A stretch of 50,906 nt of DNA from Candidatus Nanopelagicales bacterium (GTDB lineage Bacteria > Actinomycetota > Actinomycetes > S36-B12), in assembly GCA_028687755.1 (NCBI GenBank), contig JAQTZL010000014.1, positions 1 to 50,906 of the forward strand. The letters run 5' to 3'. The notes under the pieces were generated by a model. That model saw only the letters and a program-made list of their open reading frames with translations. It did not search any database and was not told the origin of the DNA. Position 1 is the stretch's first letter, and each line of letters starts with the position of its first letter. The position numbers and the translations under genes were made by a program. Of this stretch, positions 32,355-40,472 are shown one piece after another.

Positions 32355-33714
32355 AGTTGATCAGAAGAGTTCCCTTGAGTACTACTCCAAGGGCGTGGTA
32401 ACCGAAGTGATGGGTAACGGCAAGTTGAAAGTGTCTCCTCTGGAAACACTGAACGCTCAGCCCTCAGGACACATCATCGACAACACCACCGAGTTCAAGG
32501 TGAGTCATGGAACAGATGCGTCTGCGTCCACCAGCTCCACCACCTTGAAAGCAGAAAGCACGGTAGAGGCTTCCTGGTGTCCCATGGGGGCTGGTAACAG
32601 GATCACTCCGCCTAACGTGGTGGTGAATGAAGAAGTCATGCTGCTTCGGTTTGCCAACGTGGACAAGTACTACTGGATCGACTGGGGCTTCAGTGACCTG
32701 CGTCGTCTGGAGACAGTGGAGTATCGGTTCGGTGGACTGAAGCTGTGGAGCGCTTCTAACGCTGATGATCCAGACCGCATCGCTCGTGACAGTTCTTACT
32801 ACCTGATCATGGACACCAAGGGTCAGAAGGTGGAGTTCGGCACATCTGCCAAGAACGACGAGATGACCACCTACACGTTCACTCTGAACACTGGCACAGG
32901 CGTCTTGACCATCACTGACGGCTATGAGAACCAAATCAAGCTAGAGTCTGATAAAGGTCTGATGACTGTCAAGACACGAAACGAGATCGCCCTGGAGTCC
33001 CCCAAGCGTGTCTTCATCAAGTCTCCAGCTGTCAAAGTAGACGGGACTATCTATGCGTCTGGGGACATCAACGCAGGTGGCGATCTGAAGTACGGTGGCG
33101 CACTGCTCAACATGGCCAGCTCTGGTCCTGGTGGAAGCACCGCAAGTATCAAGGCCACCGCAGAAGTCGAGCGTCTGGTAGCCTCGGGTATGGATATGAA
33201 CAACCCCTTCTTGGGCGCTATGGTTTCTCAAGCCAGTCCATCTATGGCTAACACTAACTACGCTGCCACAGTGGATGCGCTGGTGGCAGCCAGTCCAGCG
33301 GGTCAACTTCCTTTCGGTATCACACCGACATCCGCACAACAGCAGGTGTTAGATCGTTTCTCCTCCAGCGGTTTGGGTACCAGTATTCCACAAGTTCTCA
33401 ACAATGCCCAGGAAGCCGCTTCAACGGCCGCTGAACGGCTTTTTGCAGAGGCGACAGGCGCTGTTACCTCTTCGGTCACAAACGCTGTACAGGGTGCTGT
33501 AAACAGCGTCACGGGACAAGTCAACAGTGTTATTGCGCAGGGTACAGCTATCGTGAACCAGGGCGTGTCACTGGTTAACCAAGCCACCAGTGTGGTAGCT
33601 GAAGGTACTCGTTTGGTGAATCAAGCTGTCGACCAAACCGGTGTGGCTCTCAACACAGTGGAGTCAGTTCCAGAGTCTCTTAGGGTTACCTTTGAGGGTT
33701 CTAATTTTGCCTGA
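32338..33714 (+). CDS. Baseplate spike protein (gpV/gp5-like, OB-fold and beta-helix)
   Basis: 458 aa, ATG after AAGGAGCAGAG. The N-terminus (about 1-110) fits the OB-fold of phage spikes: GVVTEVMGNGKLKVSPL then a later VVNEEVMLLRFANVDKYYWI. Residues 165-260 are the repeating strand pattern of the spike beta-helix, ending IALESPKRVFIKSPAVKVDG TIYASGDINAGG, the usual VgrG/gpV/gp5 tip-proximal signature. No lysozyme domain. From 290 on there is a long Ala/Val/Asn/Gln helical tail with repeats such as SVVAEGTRLVNQA, unlike typical spikes. The protein pierces the host outer membrane when the tail contracts. It overlaps the 146-aa gene before it. Confidence 0.75.
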   Translation: MQTPIEVDQKSSLEYYSKGVVTEVMGNGKLKVSPLETLNAQPSGHIIDNTTEFKVSHGTDASASTSSTTLKAESTVEASWCPMGAGNRITPPNVVVNEEVMLLRFANVDKYYWIDWGFSDLRRLETVEYRFGGLKLWSASNADDPDRIARDSSYYLIMDTKGQKVEFGTSAKNDEMTTYTFTLNTGTGVLTITDGYENQIKLESDKGLMTVKTRNEIALESPKRVFIKSPAVKVDGTIYASGDINAGGDLKYGGALLNMASSGPGGSTASIKATAEVERLVASGMDMNNPFLGAMVSQASPSMANTNYAATVDALVAASPAGQLPFGITPTSAQQQVLDRFSSSGLGTSIPQVLNNAQEAASTAAERLFAEATGAVTSSVTNAVQGAVNSVTGQVNSVIAQGTAIVNQGVSLVNQATSVVAEGTRLVNQAVDQTGVALNTVESVPESLRVTFEGSNFA

Positions 33715-33766
33715 AATGTTTGGCAATAGTTTGTTTGAAAACCTTTCTTAGAAAGACTTCGTTTAT

Positions 33767-35182
33767 ATGAAAAACATGTTAGACACACTGCCGGCTATCA
33801 ACTCTATCGCTGAGCAGAAAACCTACTACAACGTAGGGTGTCTTGCCGATATTCTGACAGGACAGTATGTTCGGGGGATGCGTGGTGAGAACATCTTGAA
33901 CGGCGGGCATGGCGCCTTCATGGGTCTGGTGGGAAAGAACAATCTGTTCAAGAGCACCATCATGCACTTCATGTCTCTGACAGCGGCACACAGCGTGGCG
34001 TTAGCTGGGTACAGACCCTACATCAGCACCTATGATACCGAGACGAACATCCACCTGAACCGACTGGTTGCCTTCGCGAAAGGCTTCCCCATGTTCCGTG
34101 ACATCGACATGTTCGACGAGAAGATCTGGTTGGTCAGTGACGTCAATGAACACATGGGTGATGAGTGGTTCAGTTTGCTTCGTGAGTTCTTGCGCAACGT
34201 CAAGATCAAGCAAGGTAAGAAGAGGATGATGGACACGCCTTTTGTGAACAAGAAAGGTGAACCCATTCAGACACTGTATCCTACGTTTGGGCAGTTGGAC
34301 TCTGTGACCAAGTTCACCACATCCAGTGTCGCAGAGATCCAGAACAAGAACAACATCGGCGACAGTTCCAGGTTGACAGAGTTCATGCGTCAGGGGTTGG
34401 TGAAAGCTCAGCTGCTGGCTGAGTTGCCTATCATGTGCGGTGCCGCTGCGCACTACATGATCGCCACCGCGCACGTGACGCAAGAGAACCTGATCGGTGT
34501 ACCGCAGCATCAGATGCCCACCAAGAAGTTGCAGCACATGAAGCAAGGTGAGAAGATCAAGGGTGCGCCCGATGACTTCTTCTTCATGACCAACGCTTTG
34601 TGGCAAGCGTGTACGGCAAGTGCGCTGTCGCACCCTGAGACACGCGGTCCTTTGTACCCGGCAGTTCGTGGTCAGGACGACGCTGGTAACCCGGATCTGA
34701 ACCTGGTGAACCTGAAGCTGCTTCGCAACAAGTCGGGTCCCAGCGGCGGCACTATCCAGGTACTGGTCTCTCAGGTTGACGGTGTACTGCCTCGGTTGAC
34801 AGAGTTCCATTACATCAAGGAAGCTGACCGCTTTGGGCTGGACGGTAACAACACGACCTACCATCTGGCGATTCGTCCTTCTGTTAACTTGACCCGCACC
34901 AGCGTTCGGGAAACGATCGACAACGATCCAAGGACAGCGCGCGCTGTGAAGATCACGGCTGATCTTCTGCAGATCAAGAACCACTACAAGACTTTGCCTA
35001 TCGCTGTTCCTGAGCCAGGTGAACTGTACACCAAGCTGGAAAAGAAGTACGGGTGGGACAAGCTTCTGGACACCCGTGACTTCTGGACCTTCGACCAGTA
35101 CGAAAACAAAGTCCCCTTTTTGTCCACCCTTGATTTGATTGAGATGTACCATGATGCCTACGTTCCCTACTTCCTCAAGTAA
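33767..35182 (+). CDS. UvsX/RecA-like recombinase ATPase
   Basis: 471 aa. ATG 33767 or 33776; neither has a clear ribosome site, the second start (MLDTLPAINS) being nine bases further. Walker A GLVGKNNLFKST at 53-64 is the UvsX-type variant (G....FKS.), preceded by NGGHGAFMG and followed by GYRPYISTYDTETNI (95-109), the RecA/UvsX strand with the acidic pair. Further on are the SSVAEIQNKNNIGDSSR and a loop-rich DNA-binding region, and a C-terminal domain from about 330. phiKZ has a related protein. It promotes strand exchange in recombination-dependent replication, and would work with the SbcC-type ATPase. The final 32 bases overlap the next gene. Confidence 0.75.
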   Translation: MKNMLDTLPAINSIAEQKTYYNVGCLADILTGQYVRGMRGENILNGGHGAFMGLVGKNNLFKSTIMHFMSLTAAHSVALAGYRPYISTYDTETNIHLNRLVAFAKGFPMFRDIDMFDEKIWLVSDVNEHMGDEWFSLLREFLRNVKIKQGKKRMMDTPFVNKKGEPIQTLYPTFGQLDSVTKFTTSSVAEIQNKNNIGDSSRLTEFMRQGLVKAQLLAELPIMCGAAAHYMIATAHVTQENLIGVPQHQMPTKKLQHMKQGEKIKGAPDDFFFMTNALWQACTASALSHPETRGPLYPAVRGQDDAGNPDLNLVNLKLLRNKSGPSGGTIQVLVSQVDGVLPRLTEFHYIKEADRFGLDGNNTTYHLAIRPSVNLTRTSVRETIDNDPRTARAVKITADLLQIKNHYKTLPIAVPEPGELYTKLEKKYGWDKLLDTRDFWTFDQYENKVPFLSTLDLIEMYHDAYVPYFLK

Positions 35183-35684
35183 GCCCGGCTACCGAGATGC
35201 CGGACCAATTTCGACCGTGGAAACGATCTCGTCACAGCGGCCTGCATTTGATCCGGCATTTGTGTTGGCTGTGCACGAGCTGTTGGACAAGTTTCCGGCG
35301 CTCATGACCCTCCGTGACAAGTACCGGATCTCATTGTTCAAGTGTCTGACGGCTCCGATGGTCGAAGCCCTAGATCGTGAGTCCACGGGCATGCTTGACT
35401 ATGTGGAAGAAAGTTGCAGCTTTCTGGAACTGGTGGAACTGTTGTCGGTCTTCTACTCCACCAACGGTGACAGTTATCTGGACACACTGATGGAGACACT
35501 GGTCAAGATCCGTGTTCCTCCTAACTACGATCCGAAAACCAGTCTGATACCTGAAACCATGGCCGAGTACTTTGTGGCTAACCAGCATTCGCAGAAGATC
35601 TTCTTGGCTGCCAACCCCCACATCTTCGGTCTGTACGTCTACGTGTTCTTCTGGACACTGACCAAATACAAAGCAGGTACATGA
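35151..35684 (+). CDS. Unrecognised 177-aa protein
   Basis: 177 aa from ATG 35151 (or 35154), 32 bases inside the recombinase gene; an upstream TTG has no ribosome site. Helical with hydrophobic patches, especially FGLYVYVFFWTLTKY at the C-terminus, which is short for a membrane span. No motif recognised. It overlaps the next gene by ATGA, giving a coupled trio 33767-36280. Confidence 0.65.
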   Translation: MMPTFPTSSSKPGYRDAGPISTVETISSQRPAFDPAFVLAVHELLDKFPALMTLRDKYRISLFKCLTAPMVEALDRESTGMLDYVEESCSFLELVELLSVFYSTNGDSYLDTLMETLVKIRVPPNYDPKTSLIPETMAEYFVANQHSQKIFLAANPHIFGLYVYVFFWTLTKYKAGT

Positions 35685-36280
35685 CATCACTGGCACTTTA
35701 CTACACACCTAACCAGTTTGGGATCGAAGGTGTGGATCATTACAACATCAGTCTCTACAGCCAGACACAGTTGGGGAAAGTGTTGGACCCTGGATACCAC
35801 AGAACACTCAACTACCCCCATATCGGCAAGTTCCACTCTGTCCTCAATCTCTGGTACTGGCTGAAGCACAAGCCCCTGGACGACAGATACAGGGTAAGGG
35901 ATTACAACGGTCTCAGACGCATCGTAAAAACAGAGTTGCCTGAAACGGTGTACGTTCCTAACTTCAGAGCCATCATCGGCTTAGCGACTTACCAGAAGCT
36001 GAAGATGTATCCTGAGTTGGTGAAACAGATCAGAGCAGGAGAGGGCAGCAAAGCCTTTCTGAGCTACCATACACCCAGGAGGTGTGTCACACGGGTCACA
36101 AACGGCTATGCTTCTGTGATAGTACCTGTGGCGGTGCATATCGCTAAGGCCATCCGTGAGAGACGTGAGCCTGACTTCGTAGACTTTGTGGATGACAAAC
36201 ATTCGTCGTCCATGAGCTTTCTGGAAGGATTTATCCGAACCCGGTATTCCAGCGAGCTGAAGCATCAACTTGGACTGTAA
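35681..36280 (+). CDS. NADAR-like protein (candidate)
   Basis: 199 aa, ATGA overlap with the previous gene. The order FHSVLNLWYWLKH (52-64), then a stretch with LRRIVKTELPETVYVPNF, then IIGLATYQKLKMYPELVKQI and GSKAFLSYHTP recalls the NADAR fold pattern (YPSVEHAYQAAK, then WD..K...M..AL..KF.QNPEL...LL.TG). The aromatic and acidic catalytic positions cannot be confirmed. NADAR proteins are linked to ADP-ribose and NAD metabolism and to phage/host conflict, so this may go with the macro-domain gene at 11712. It is the weakest of the named family calls here. Confidence 0.4.
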   Translation: MTSLALYYTPNQFGIEGVDHYNISLYSQTQLGKVLDPGYHRTLNYPHIGKFHSVLNLWYWLKHKPLDDRYRVRDYNGLRRIVKTELPETVYVPNFRAIIGLATYQKLKMYPELVKQIRAGEGSKAFLSYHTPRRCVTRVTNGYASVIVPVAVHIAKAIRERREPDFVDFVDDKHSSSMSFLEGFIRTRYSSELKHQLGL

Positions 36281-36283
36281 GAT

Positions 36284-36315
36284 CGATCTCAGAGAGGGCA
36301 ACCTCTCTGAGATCG
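36284..36315 (+). terminator. Hairpin terminator
   Basis: 14-bp stem CGATCTCAGAGAGG / CCTCTCTGAGATCG with GCAA tetraloop, three bases after the stop codon. No T-run beyond TTT. Confidence 0.88.
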
Positions 36316-36342
36316 TTTGATCACTTTTTCAGGAGAAGATCT

Positions 36343-37185
36343 ATGAACGCACTGATGTACGTGCTGGGGAAAATCAAGACACACATCCCGATGGAACTCT
36401 TGCACTACGGCTTGACCTACGGGGAAGACAACCGGCTCTATCAGCTGTCGTCTATGGACGAGAAGATCATGTCCAAGGTGATCCGTCCTATCGTGATGCT
36501 GGACGCCAACATCGTGGGTGGCACGGAGCACATCATCCAGATGCACACGGTCAGACCCACTATGTCTGAGACCATGTACACGGTCTACGCCATACCCACT
36601 GAGTTGACCATGGGCAAGGAGATCCTCTCTGCCCAAGCGATCACTTACCTGCCTACGTTAGGCTACAGTGGCTTACCCAACGCTTTTGGTGGTGTGGGCA
36701 CTGTCAACTCGTTTCACCAGCCTATCATGGCCTCTGGTCAAGCTTTGAACAGTGTCAGCAACAAGATCGCTTCAGCAGCCACGGGGTACAGTTTGCTGTA
36801 CAACACCGTGGTGGAACTTGTGTCTCGAAACACGGTGGCCGTCTATGCCAGCTATCAGACACTGAACAACTTTGCGCTGCTGGCTATCTTGGAGAACGAC
36901 AGCAACCTGAACAATATCCAACCTAAGAGTTACCAGCAGTTGTCCGATCTGGCTATCTTGGCTGTCAAGATGTACATCTACAACAAGTTGATCATCCCTA
37001 TCAACAGCGGATACCTGAGCGGCGGTCAAGAGCTGGGTGTGTTCAAGTCTGTGCTTGAAAGCTACTCGGAAGCTGCTGAGCAGTACAAGATCTTCCTGAG
37101 AACCATCTGGACACCTGTGGCGTATATGAACGACGCTAAATGGCACCACGACTTTATCTCGATGATGATCGCACCTGATCTCTGA
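36343..37185 (+). CDS. Unrecognised 280-aa virion-type protein
   Basis: 280 aa, ATG after AGGAGAAGATCT. Rich in Ser, Asn, Tyr and Leu; helical middle with NNIQPKSYQQLSDLAILAVKMYIYNKL and a beta-rich first third. The C-terminal half has a coiled-like LESYSEAAEQYKIFLRTIW. No known motif. Monocistronic between two terminators. A virion role is inferred from composition and setting. Confidence 0.7.
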   Translation: MNALMYVLGKIKTHIPMELLHYGLTYGEDNRLYQLSSMDEKIMSKVIRPIVMLDANIVGGTEHIIQMHTVRPTMSETMYTVYAIPTELTMGKEILSAQAITYLPTLGYSGLPNAFGGVGTVNSFHQPIMASGQALNSVSNKIASAATGYSLLYNTVVELVSRNTVAVYASYQTLNNFALLAILENDSNLNNIQPKSYQQLSDLAILAVKMYIYNKLIIPINSGYLSGGQELGVFKSVLESYSEAAEQYKIFLRTIWTPVAYMNDAKWHHDFISMMIAPDL

Positions 37186-37189
37186 AATG

Positions 37190-37220
37190 TCACCACGTCT
37201 CCTTTGTGGGGACGTGGTGA
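37190..37220 (+). terminator. Intrinsic terminator
   Basis: TCACCACGTC / GACGTGGTGA stem, 11-base loop, followed by TTTTATTG. Confidence 0.85.
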
Positions 37221-37284
37221 TTTTATTGTCTCGTTGCAATGGTCTGAAAAATAACCCCCTAACCACCCAGCAGGAGAATTTACC

Positions 37285-37896
37285 GTGCCCAAACTTCCCC
37301 GTGTCAAAACACCTCGTAAGACTTCTGAACTGTCTGCCAGCGGACTGAATCGTGAACAGCGTCGCGAGCTTGCTCGCACCAGCAACAAGCTCGTGGACGG
37401 CAGCACACGCAGCAACCCCAATCAACACAACGCTCTGGTGGCCGCCTCTTCCGAGAGCTGGGATGACCTGATGCAACTCTGTCAAGAAGTGGGTCAAGCT
37501 GTGACCGAGCTCTTTGATAACGTCCAGGCCATGACCACTTACGAACATTTCGCTGAAATCCTGGGCGATAGCATCGGCGAGTTCAACCGCTATCGGGTAC
37601 AGTTTGAGTCCGATGTGTCCAAGTTCACGGACCGCATGCTGGCCATCCGTTCTAAACACGCCGACAAAACTGGCCCTCTGAAGACTCTGGATGACTCCAT
37701 GGTCTACAGTGACATCTCCATGCAGTACATCGGTGCCAGCCAAGAAGTCACCAGCTTGCTGAACCTGTCGGTGTTGTCCATGTTCCAACTGTTCAGCGAA
37801 GGCGAACAGCGCTTGTTGGCCAAGAACGCTGAACTGGATGCCAAGGGCGTCACCACCGTTGAACCCAAAGTTGAAACAGCCGCAACCCTTGGCTGA
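37285..37896 (+). CDS. Unrecognised helical 203-aa protein, GTG start
   Basis: 203 aa, GTG 37285 with CAGGAG nine bases upstream. Basic N-terminal 30 residues (PKLPRVKTPRKTSE), then long helices: NREQRRELARTSNKLV, a Gln/Leu/Glu helix near 62-90 and a final helical stretch ending in a Thr/Val tail. It lies 14 bases ahead of the frameshift gene, in the same operon. Tail-assembly or scaffold-type proteins have this look; the function is not known. Confidence 0.7.
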   Translation: MPKLPRVKTPRKTSELSASGLNREQRRELARTSNKLVDGSTRSNPNQHNALVAASSESWDDLMQLCQEVGQAVTELFDNVQAMTTYEHFAEILGDSIGEFNRYRVQFESDVSKFTDRMLAIRSKHADKTGPLKTLDDSMVYSDISMQYIGASQEVTSLLNLSVLSMFQLFSEGEQRLLAKNAELDAKGVTTVEPKVETAATLG

Positions 37897-37910
37897 AGAA
37901 AGAAGTTTCC

Positions 37911-39482
37911 ATGACCGCACCCGATACCCCTAACCCAGTGCCTGACGACGAGTTGGTGTACACCCCGCCTGAAGACCAGATCGATGTGTCTTCTGAGGCA
38001 TCTGTCCAGATGGTCAATGAGACCACCGGTGAAACCGAGTACATCCCTGAAACTGTGAATCTTCACCGAGGACACGCTCACGTCACGCATTCTGCGCAGG
38101 TCAAAGACAAGAAGCCGAAGGAGGGTGACTACCTGTTCCACCTTCCCAGCTACACGCTGCGCAACAGCGCGATGCTTCTGCGTCGCAACGACAAGATCCC
38201 TGGCATGAATCGCGACAGCCCGGTTATCGAAGCTTTTGCGGATCGTCAGCGTGAAAGTACCAACTTCTATACGCCGGGTGGCCTGTACCAAGATCTGTTT
38301 GAAGATTCAACCCAGCAGTTTGAACAGGGTATCAAGCACACGGACGGTCGTCTGCGTGGCATCACTGCGCCCAAGTTCAAGTCTGTTGTTGGCGCTGAAC
38401 TCACCAGCGACATGGCTGTTCTGAAAGTCAGCAAAGCCTTGGGTCTGGGTGAGCCGGTCTACGTGCCACTGCCGCACTCTGGCATCGTGGTCACGATCAA
38501 TCCCCCCACCGAGACAGATCTGATCGACTTCTACACATCGATCTTCCGTGAGAAGATCTACCTGGGTCGGATGACTGCTGGCATGACATTGACCAACATG
38601 TCGGCCTACATCAACAACCGACTGTTTGACTTCATTGCCAAACACATCACGGCCATCAACTACACGGACATCACGGCTTCCAACCTCAGGAAGTACATGT
38701 TGATCCATGACTTCCCTATCCTCTGCTGGGGCTTTGCTTCTGCGATGCATCCGAACGGTTTCGACTTCTCTCGTGACTGCTCGTTTGATCTGTCCAAGTG
38801 CACCCACACAGAGACTGGCGTTATCAACCTCCAGTTCCTGTACTGGTGCAACAACATGGCGTTGACCGAGTTTCAGCGTGTCACGCTCTACGAAGCTCGA
38901 CCCAAGAGTCTGACTCTGGACACTTACAACAAGTACGTGGCAGAACACAGCCGCACCAAGTCAGCTCAGATCGCTCTGAACGACAGTTTGGTCTTCAATC
39001 TGAAGGTACCTACCTTCGATGAACACATCTCTGACGGTCTGGCTTGGTCCAACATGATCAACACAGCCATCGACACAGTCATCGTGACAGATGCCGGTGA
39101 AGAGGCTACCGCGGATGCTCGGAAAGAACTGCTTCAGCAGTACGTCAGCGCCTCTATCCTTCGCCAGTTCAGCCACTTTGTGGACAGCATCGAAGTGGAC
39201 GGTGAACTGATCCAGGGTCGTGAAGCGGTCAACAAGGTGCTCTCTCTTCTGTCCTCTGACGACAACCTCCGTCCAGAGATCTCTAAAAAGATCATCCGGT
39301 TCAAGTCAGACACCACGTTGGCTTTGATCGGTCTGGAAGAGTACAAGTGTCCCAGCTGCGGTAAACCTCAACAGGAAGAGCCCGTCAATCCAGGCTTGGC
39401 CAATGTCATCCCTATCGACGTGATGCGCACTTTTTTTACATTGGTTACTCTCAGAGTCTCCCGGATCACAGCGCGGGGGTAA
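37911..39482 (+). CDS. Zero-frame product of a -1 frameshift gene, with Zn-ribbon-like C-terminus
   Basis: 523 aa, ATG after AAAGAAGTTTCC. Acidic Pro-rich first 70 residues, then a mixed fold with IDFYTSIFREKIYLGRMTAGM near 200, a pair of Cys in CSFDLSKC near 295-300, and CPSCG near 480-484 in the manner of a zinc ribbon. A T4 gp26-like baseplate-hub protein also ends with a CPxCG-type element, so a tail hub or tape-measure-chaperone role is possible (inference). At 39431-39437 there is a slippery T7 run; in the zero frame only 15 codons follow before the stop at 39482, in the -1 frame an open frame continues to 39898 (139 more residues). Confidence 0.75.
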   Translation: MTAPDTPNPVPDDELVYTPPEDQIDVSSEASVQMVNETTGETEYIPETVNLHRGHAHVTHSAQVKDKKPKEGDYLFHLPSYTLRNSAMLLRRNDKIPGMNRDSPVIEAFADRQRESTNFYTPGGLYQDLFEDSTQQFEQGIKHTDGRLRGITAPKFKSVVGAELTSDMAVLKVSKALGLGEPVYVPLPHSGIVVTINPPTETDLIDFYTSIFREKIYLGRMTAGMTLTNMSAYINNRLFDFIAKHITAINYTDITASNLRKYMLIHDFPILCWGFASAMHPNGFDFSRDCSFDLSKCTHTETGVINLQFLYWCNNMALTEFQRVTLYEARPKSLTLDTYNKYVAEHSRTKSAQIALNDSLVFNLKVPTFDEHISDGLAWSNMINTAIDTVIVTDAGEEATADARKELLQQYVSASILRQFSHFVDSIEVDGELIQGREAVNKVLSLLSSDDNLRPEISKKIIRFKSDTTLALIGLEEYKCPSCGKPQQEEPVNPGLANVIPIDVMRTFFTLVTLRVSRITARG

Positions 39483-39484
39483 CC
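39431..39484 (+). promoter_or_regulatory. Programmed -1 ribosomal frameshift signal
   Basis: The heptamer T_TTT_TTT (39431-39437) sits in the correct phase of the zero frame. Five bases later GGTTAC (39443-39448) pairs with GTAACC (39479-39484), enclosing small helices ACTC/GAGT (39447-39457) and CCCG/CGGG (39460-39477). A slippery heptamer with a hairpin 5-8 bases downstream is the usual -1 frameshift arrangement. A sequencing or mutational indel in the T run is the alternative. Confidence 0.7.
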
Positions 39485-39898
39485 GATTACATTGCGTCGT
39501 ATGGGTTTGGAGCCAAGGTCAACTATGACGACTTCCTGTACGACGCTTTGAAGTGGTTCACAGGTAAAGATGACTACCTTGCGGCCAAGCAGTTGCTGGT
39601 AGAGCTTCAGGAGACCGCTTACGGTATCCATGACTACCGTCAGTCTACGCATCCATTCGCCACAGCACTGATGCGTGACAACGCCAAGTTCATGGATCAC
39701 TATCTGTACGACGCCTATCTGGATTCGTACATGATGCGTGACGTGTTCAAGTACACGGGCATACCGTTTGACGACTTCCTGAACAGACCTCGGTACAAGA
39801 TCGATAAGATCCTGCAAGCCGTGGATCGTCACCGCAAGAAGGAAAGCAGCACGACTGACGACGTGTTGAAACATCTGAAGTCTCAGCATGAAATCTGA
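39437..39898 (+). CDS. C-terminal extension made by -1 frameshift
   Basis: The -1 frame continues from the slippery run as YIGYSQSLPDHSAGVTDY and on through SYGFGAKVNYDDFLYDALKW, giving about 153 residues to the stop at 39898. The extension is helical and Asp/Tyr-rich, ending in a basic HRKKES stretch. It has no start codon with a ribosome site near its beginning (the first in-frame TTG is at 39548, with none), so it is best read as part of a 662-aa fusion with the zero-frame protein. Two-form chaperones made this way occur in many tailed phages; here the upstream form is much longer than usual. Confidence 0.65.
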   Translation, partial: YIGYSQSLPDHSAGVTDYIASYGFGAKVNYDDFLYDALKWFTGKDDYLAAKQLLVELQETAYGIHDYRQSTHPFATALMRDNAKFMDHYLYDAYLDSYMMRDVFKYTGIPFDDFLNRPRYKIDKILQAVDRHRKKESSTTDDVLKHLKSQHEI

Positions 39899-39902
39899 CA
39901 GA

Positions 39903-39930
39903 CCCTCTGTGCTCTTAGGGGCACAGAGGG
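39903..39930 (+). terminator. Hairpin terminator before cassette D
   Basis: CCCTCTGTGC / GCACAGAGGG stem around TCTTAGGG, then ATCTGATTTTC. It closes the frameshift gene operon. Confidence 0.85.
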
Positions 39931-39946
39931 ATCTGATTTTCTTTGG

Positions 39947-40025
39947 GTTACATATATACTTGTTGAACATCCTTATCTGAATTCTTGACATGGTGTCACG
40001 GACAGTTAGGGTAGAGAGGAGCTAG
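39947..40025 (+). promoter_or_regulatory. Early-type promoter and structured leader D
   Basis: GTTACATATATAC at 39947 and GAACAT at 39965 (18-base spacing). Outer stem CCTTATCTG (39971-39979) / CAGTTAGGG (40003-40011, one mismatch and one G-U), inner stem TGACA (39986-39990) / TGTCA (39994-39998), then ribosome site AGAGGAG. The base sequence of both stems differs from copies A-C but the shape is kept. Confidence 0.75.
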
Positions 40026-40472
40026 ATGGATAGAGTTGAATTGATAGAGCGGTACAAAGCCGCTCTGGCGGAACTCCCGCTGGAACCGACGCAGATGATC
40101 GTCGGGGCGGGAGGGGCGTGCGTCATGCACGGTGTCCGAGAGGAGACCAGTGACATCGACGTCGACGTTCCAGCGGACTTGTTTACCAAGCTGCTGGAAA
40201 CGGGTGTCTTCAACACCCACTACTTCGGCACCACGCTGGTGCTGGAGTACAACGACTTCATTGACATGCATGCGATCACGGAAGACCGTGCTACCGTGCT
40301 GATCGATGGCGTCTGTTGCCACTCCCTGGAGGAAACCTTGGCCAGCAAGCTGAGGTTGAACCGAGCCAAAGACCAGCGAGACATCGCTGCGCTCAAGACA
40401 AAGGTGTCCACGGAGCAGGAGCGCCAAGCAGCCGCTGAAGCGCGAGTTCTTTATTCAGAGGGGCGCGCATGA
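40026..40472 (+). CDS. Nucleotidyltransferase-like early protein D1
   Basis: 148 aa, ATG after AGAGGAGCTAG. Residues 25-55 carry IVGAGGACVMHG and SDIDVDVP, the Gly-rich turn and DxD pattern of minimal nucleotidyltransferases (usual hGS...DhDh). The usual GS turn reads GG here. Then SLEETLASKLRLNRAKDQRDIAAL (about 107-130) matches the helix of antitoxin-type or AbiEii-type nucleotidyltransferases. It may transfer a nucleotide to host RNA or protein. The gene is GC-rich with inverted repeats (40117-40131, 40202-40218, 40228-40242, 40277-40290). Its stop overlaps the next start (ATGA). A host-modifying early role is inferred. Confidence 0.65.
   Translation: MDRVELIERYKAALAELPLEPTQMIVGAGGACVMHGVREETSDIDVDVPADLFTKLLETGVFNTHYFGTTLVLEYNDFIDMHAITEDRATVLIDGVCCHSLEETLASKLRLNRAKDQRDIAALKTKVSTEQERQAAAEARVLYSEGRA

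Noticed and set aside
39548..39898. Separate gene with TTG start
   Set aside because: No ribosome site, and the same frame is entered from the upstream gene by a well-formed -1 frameshift signal.
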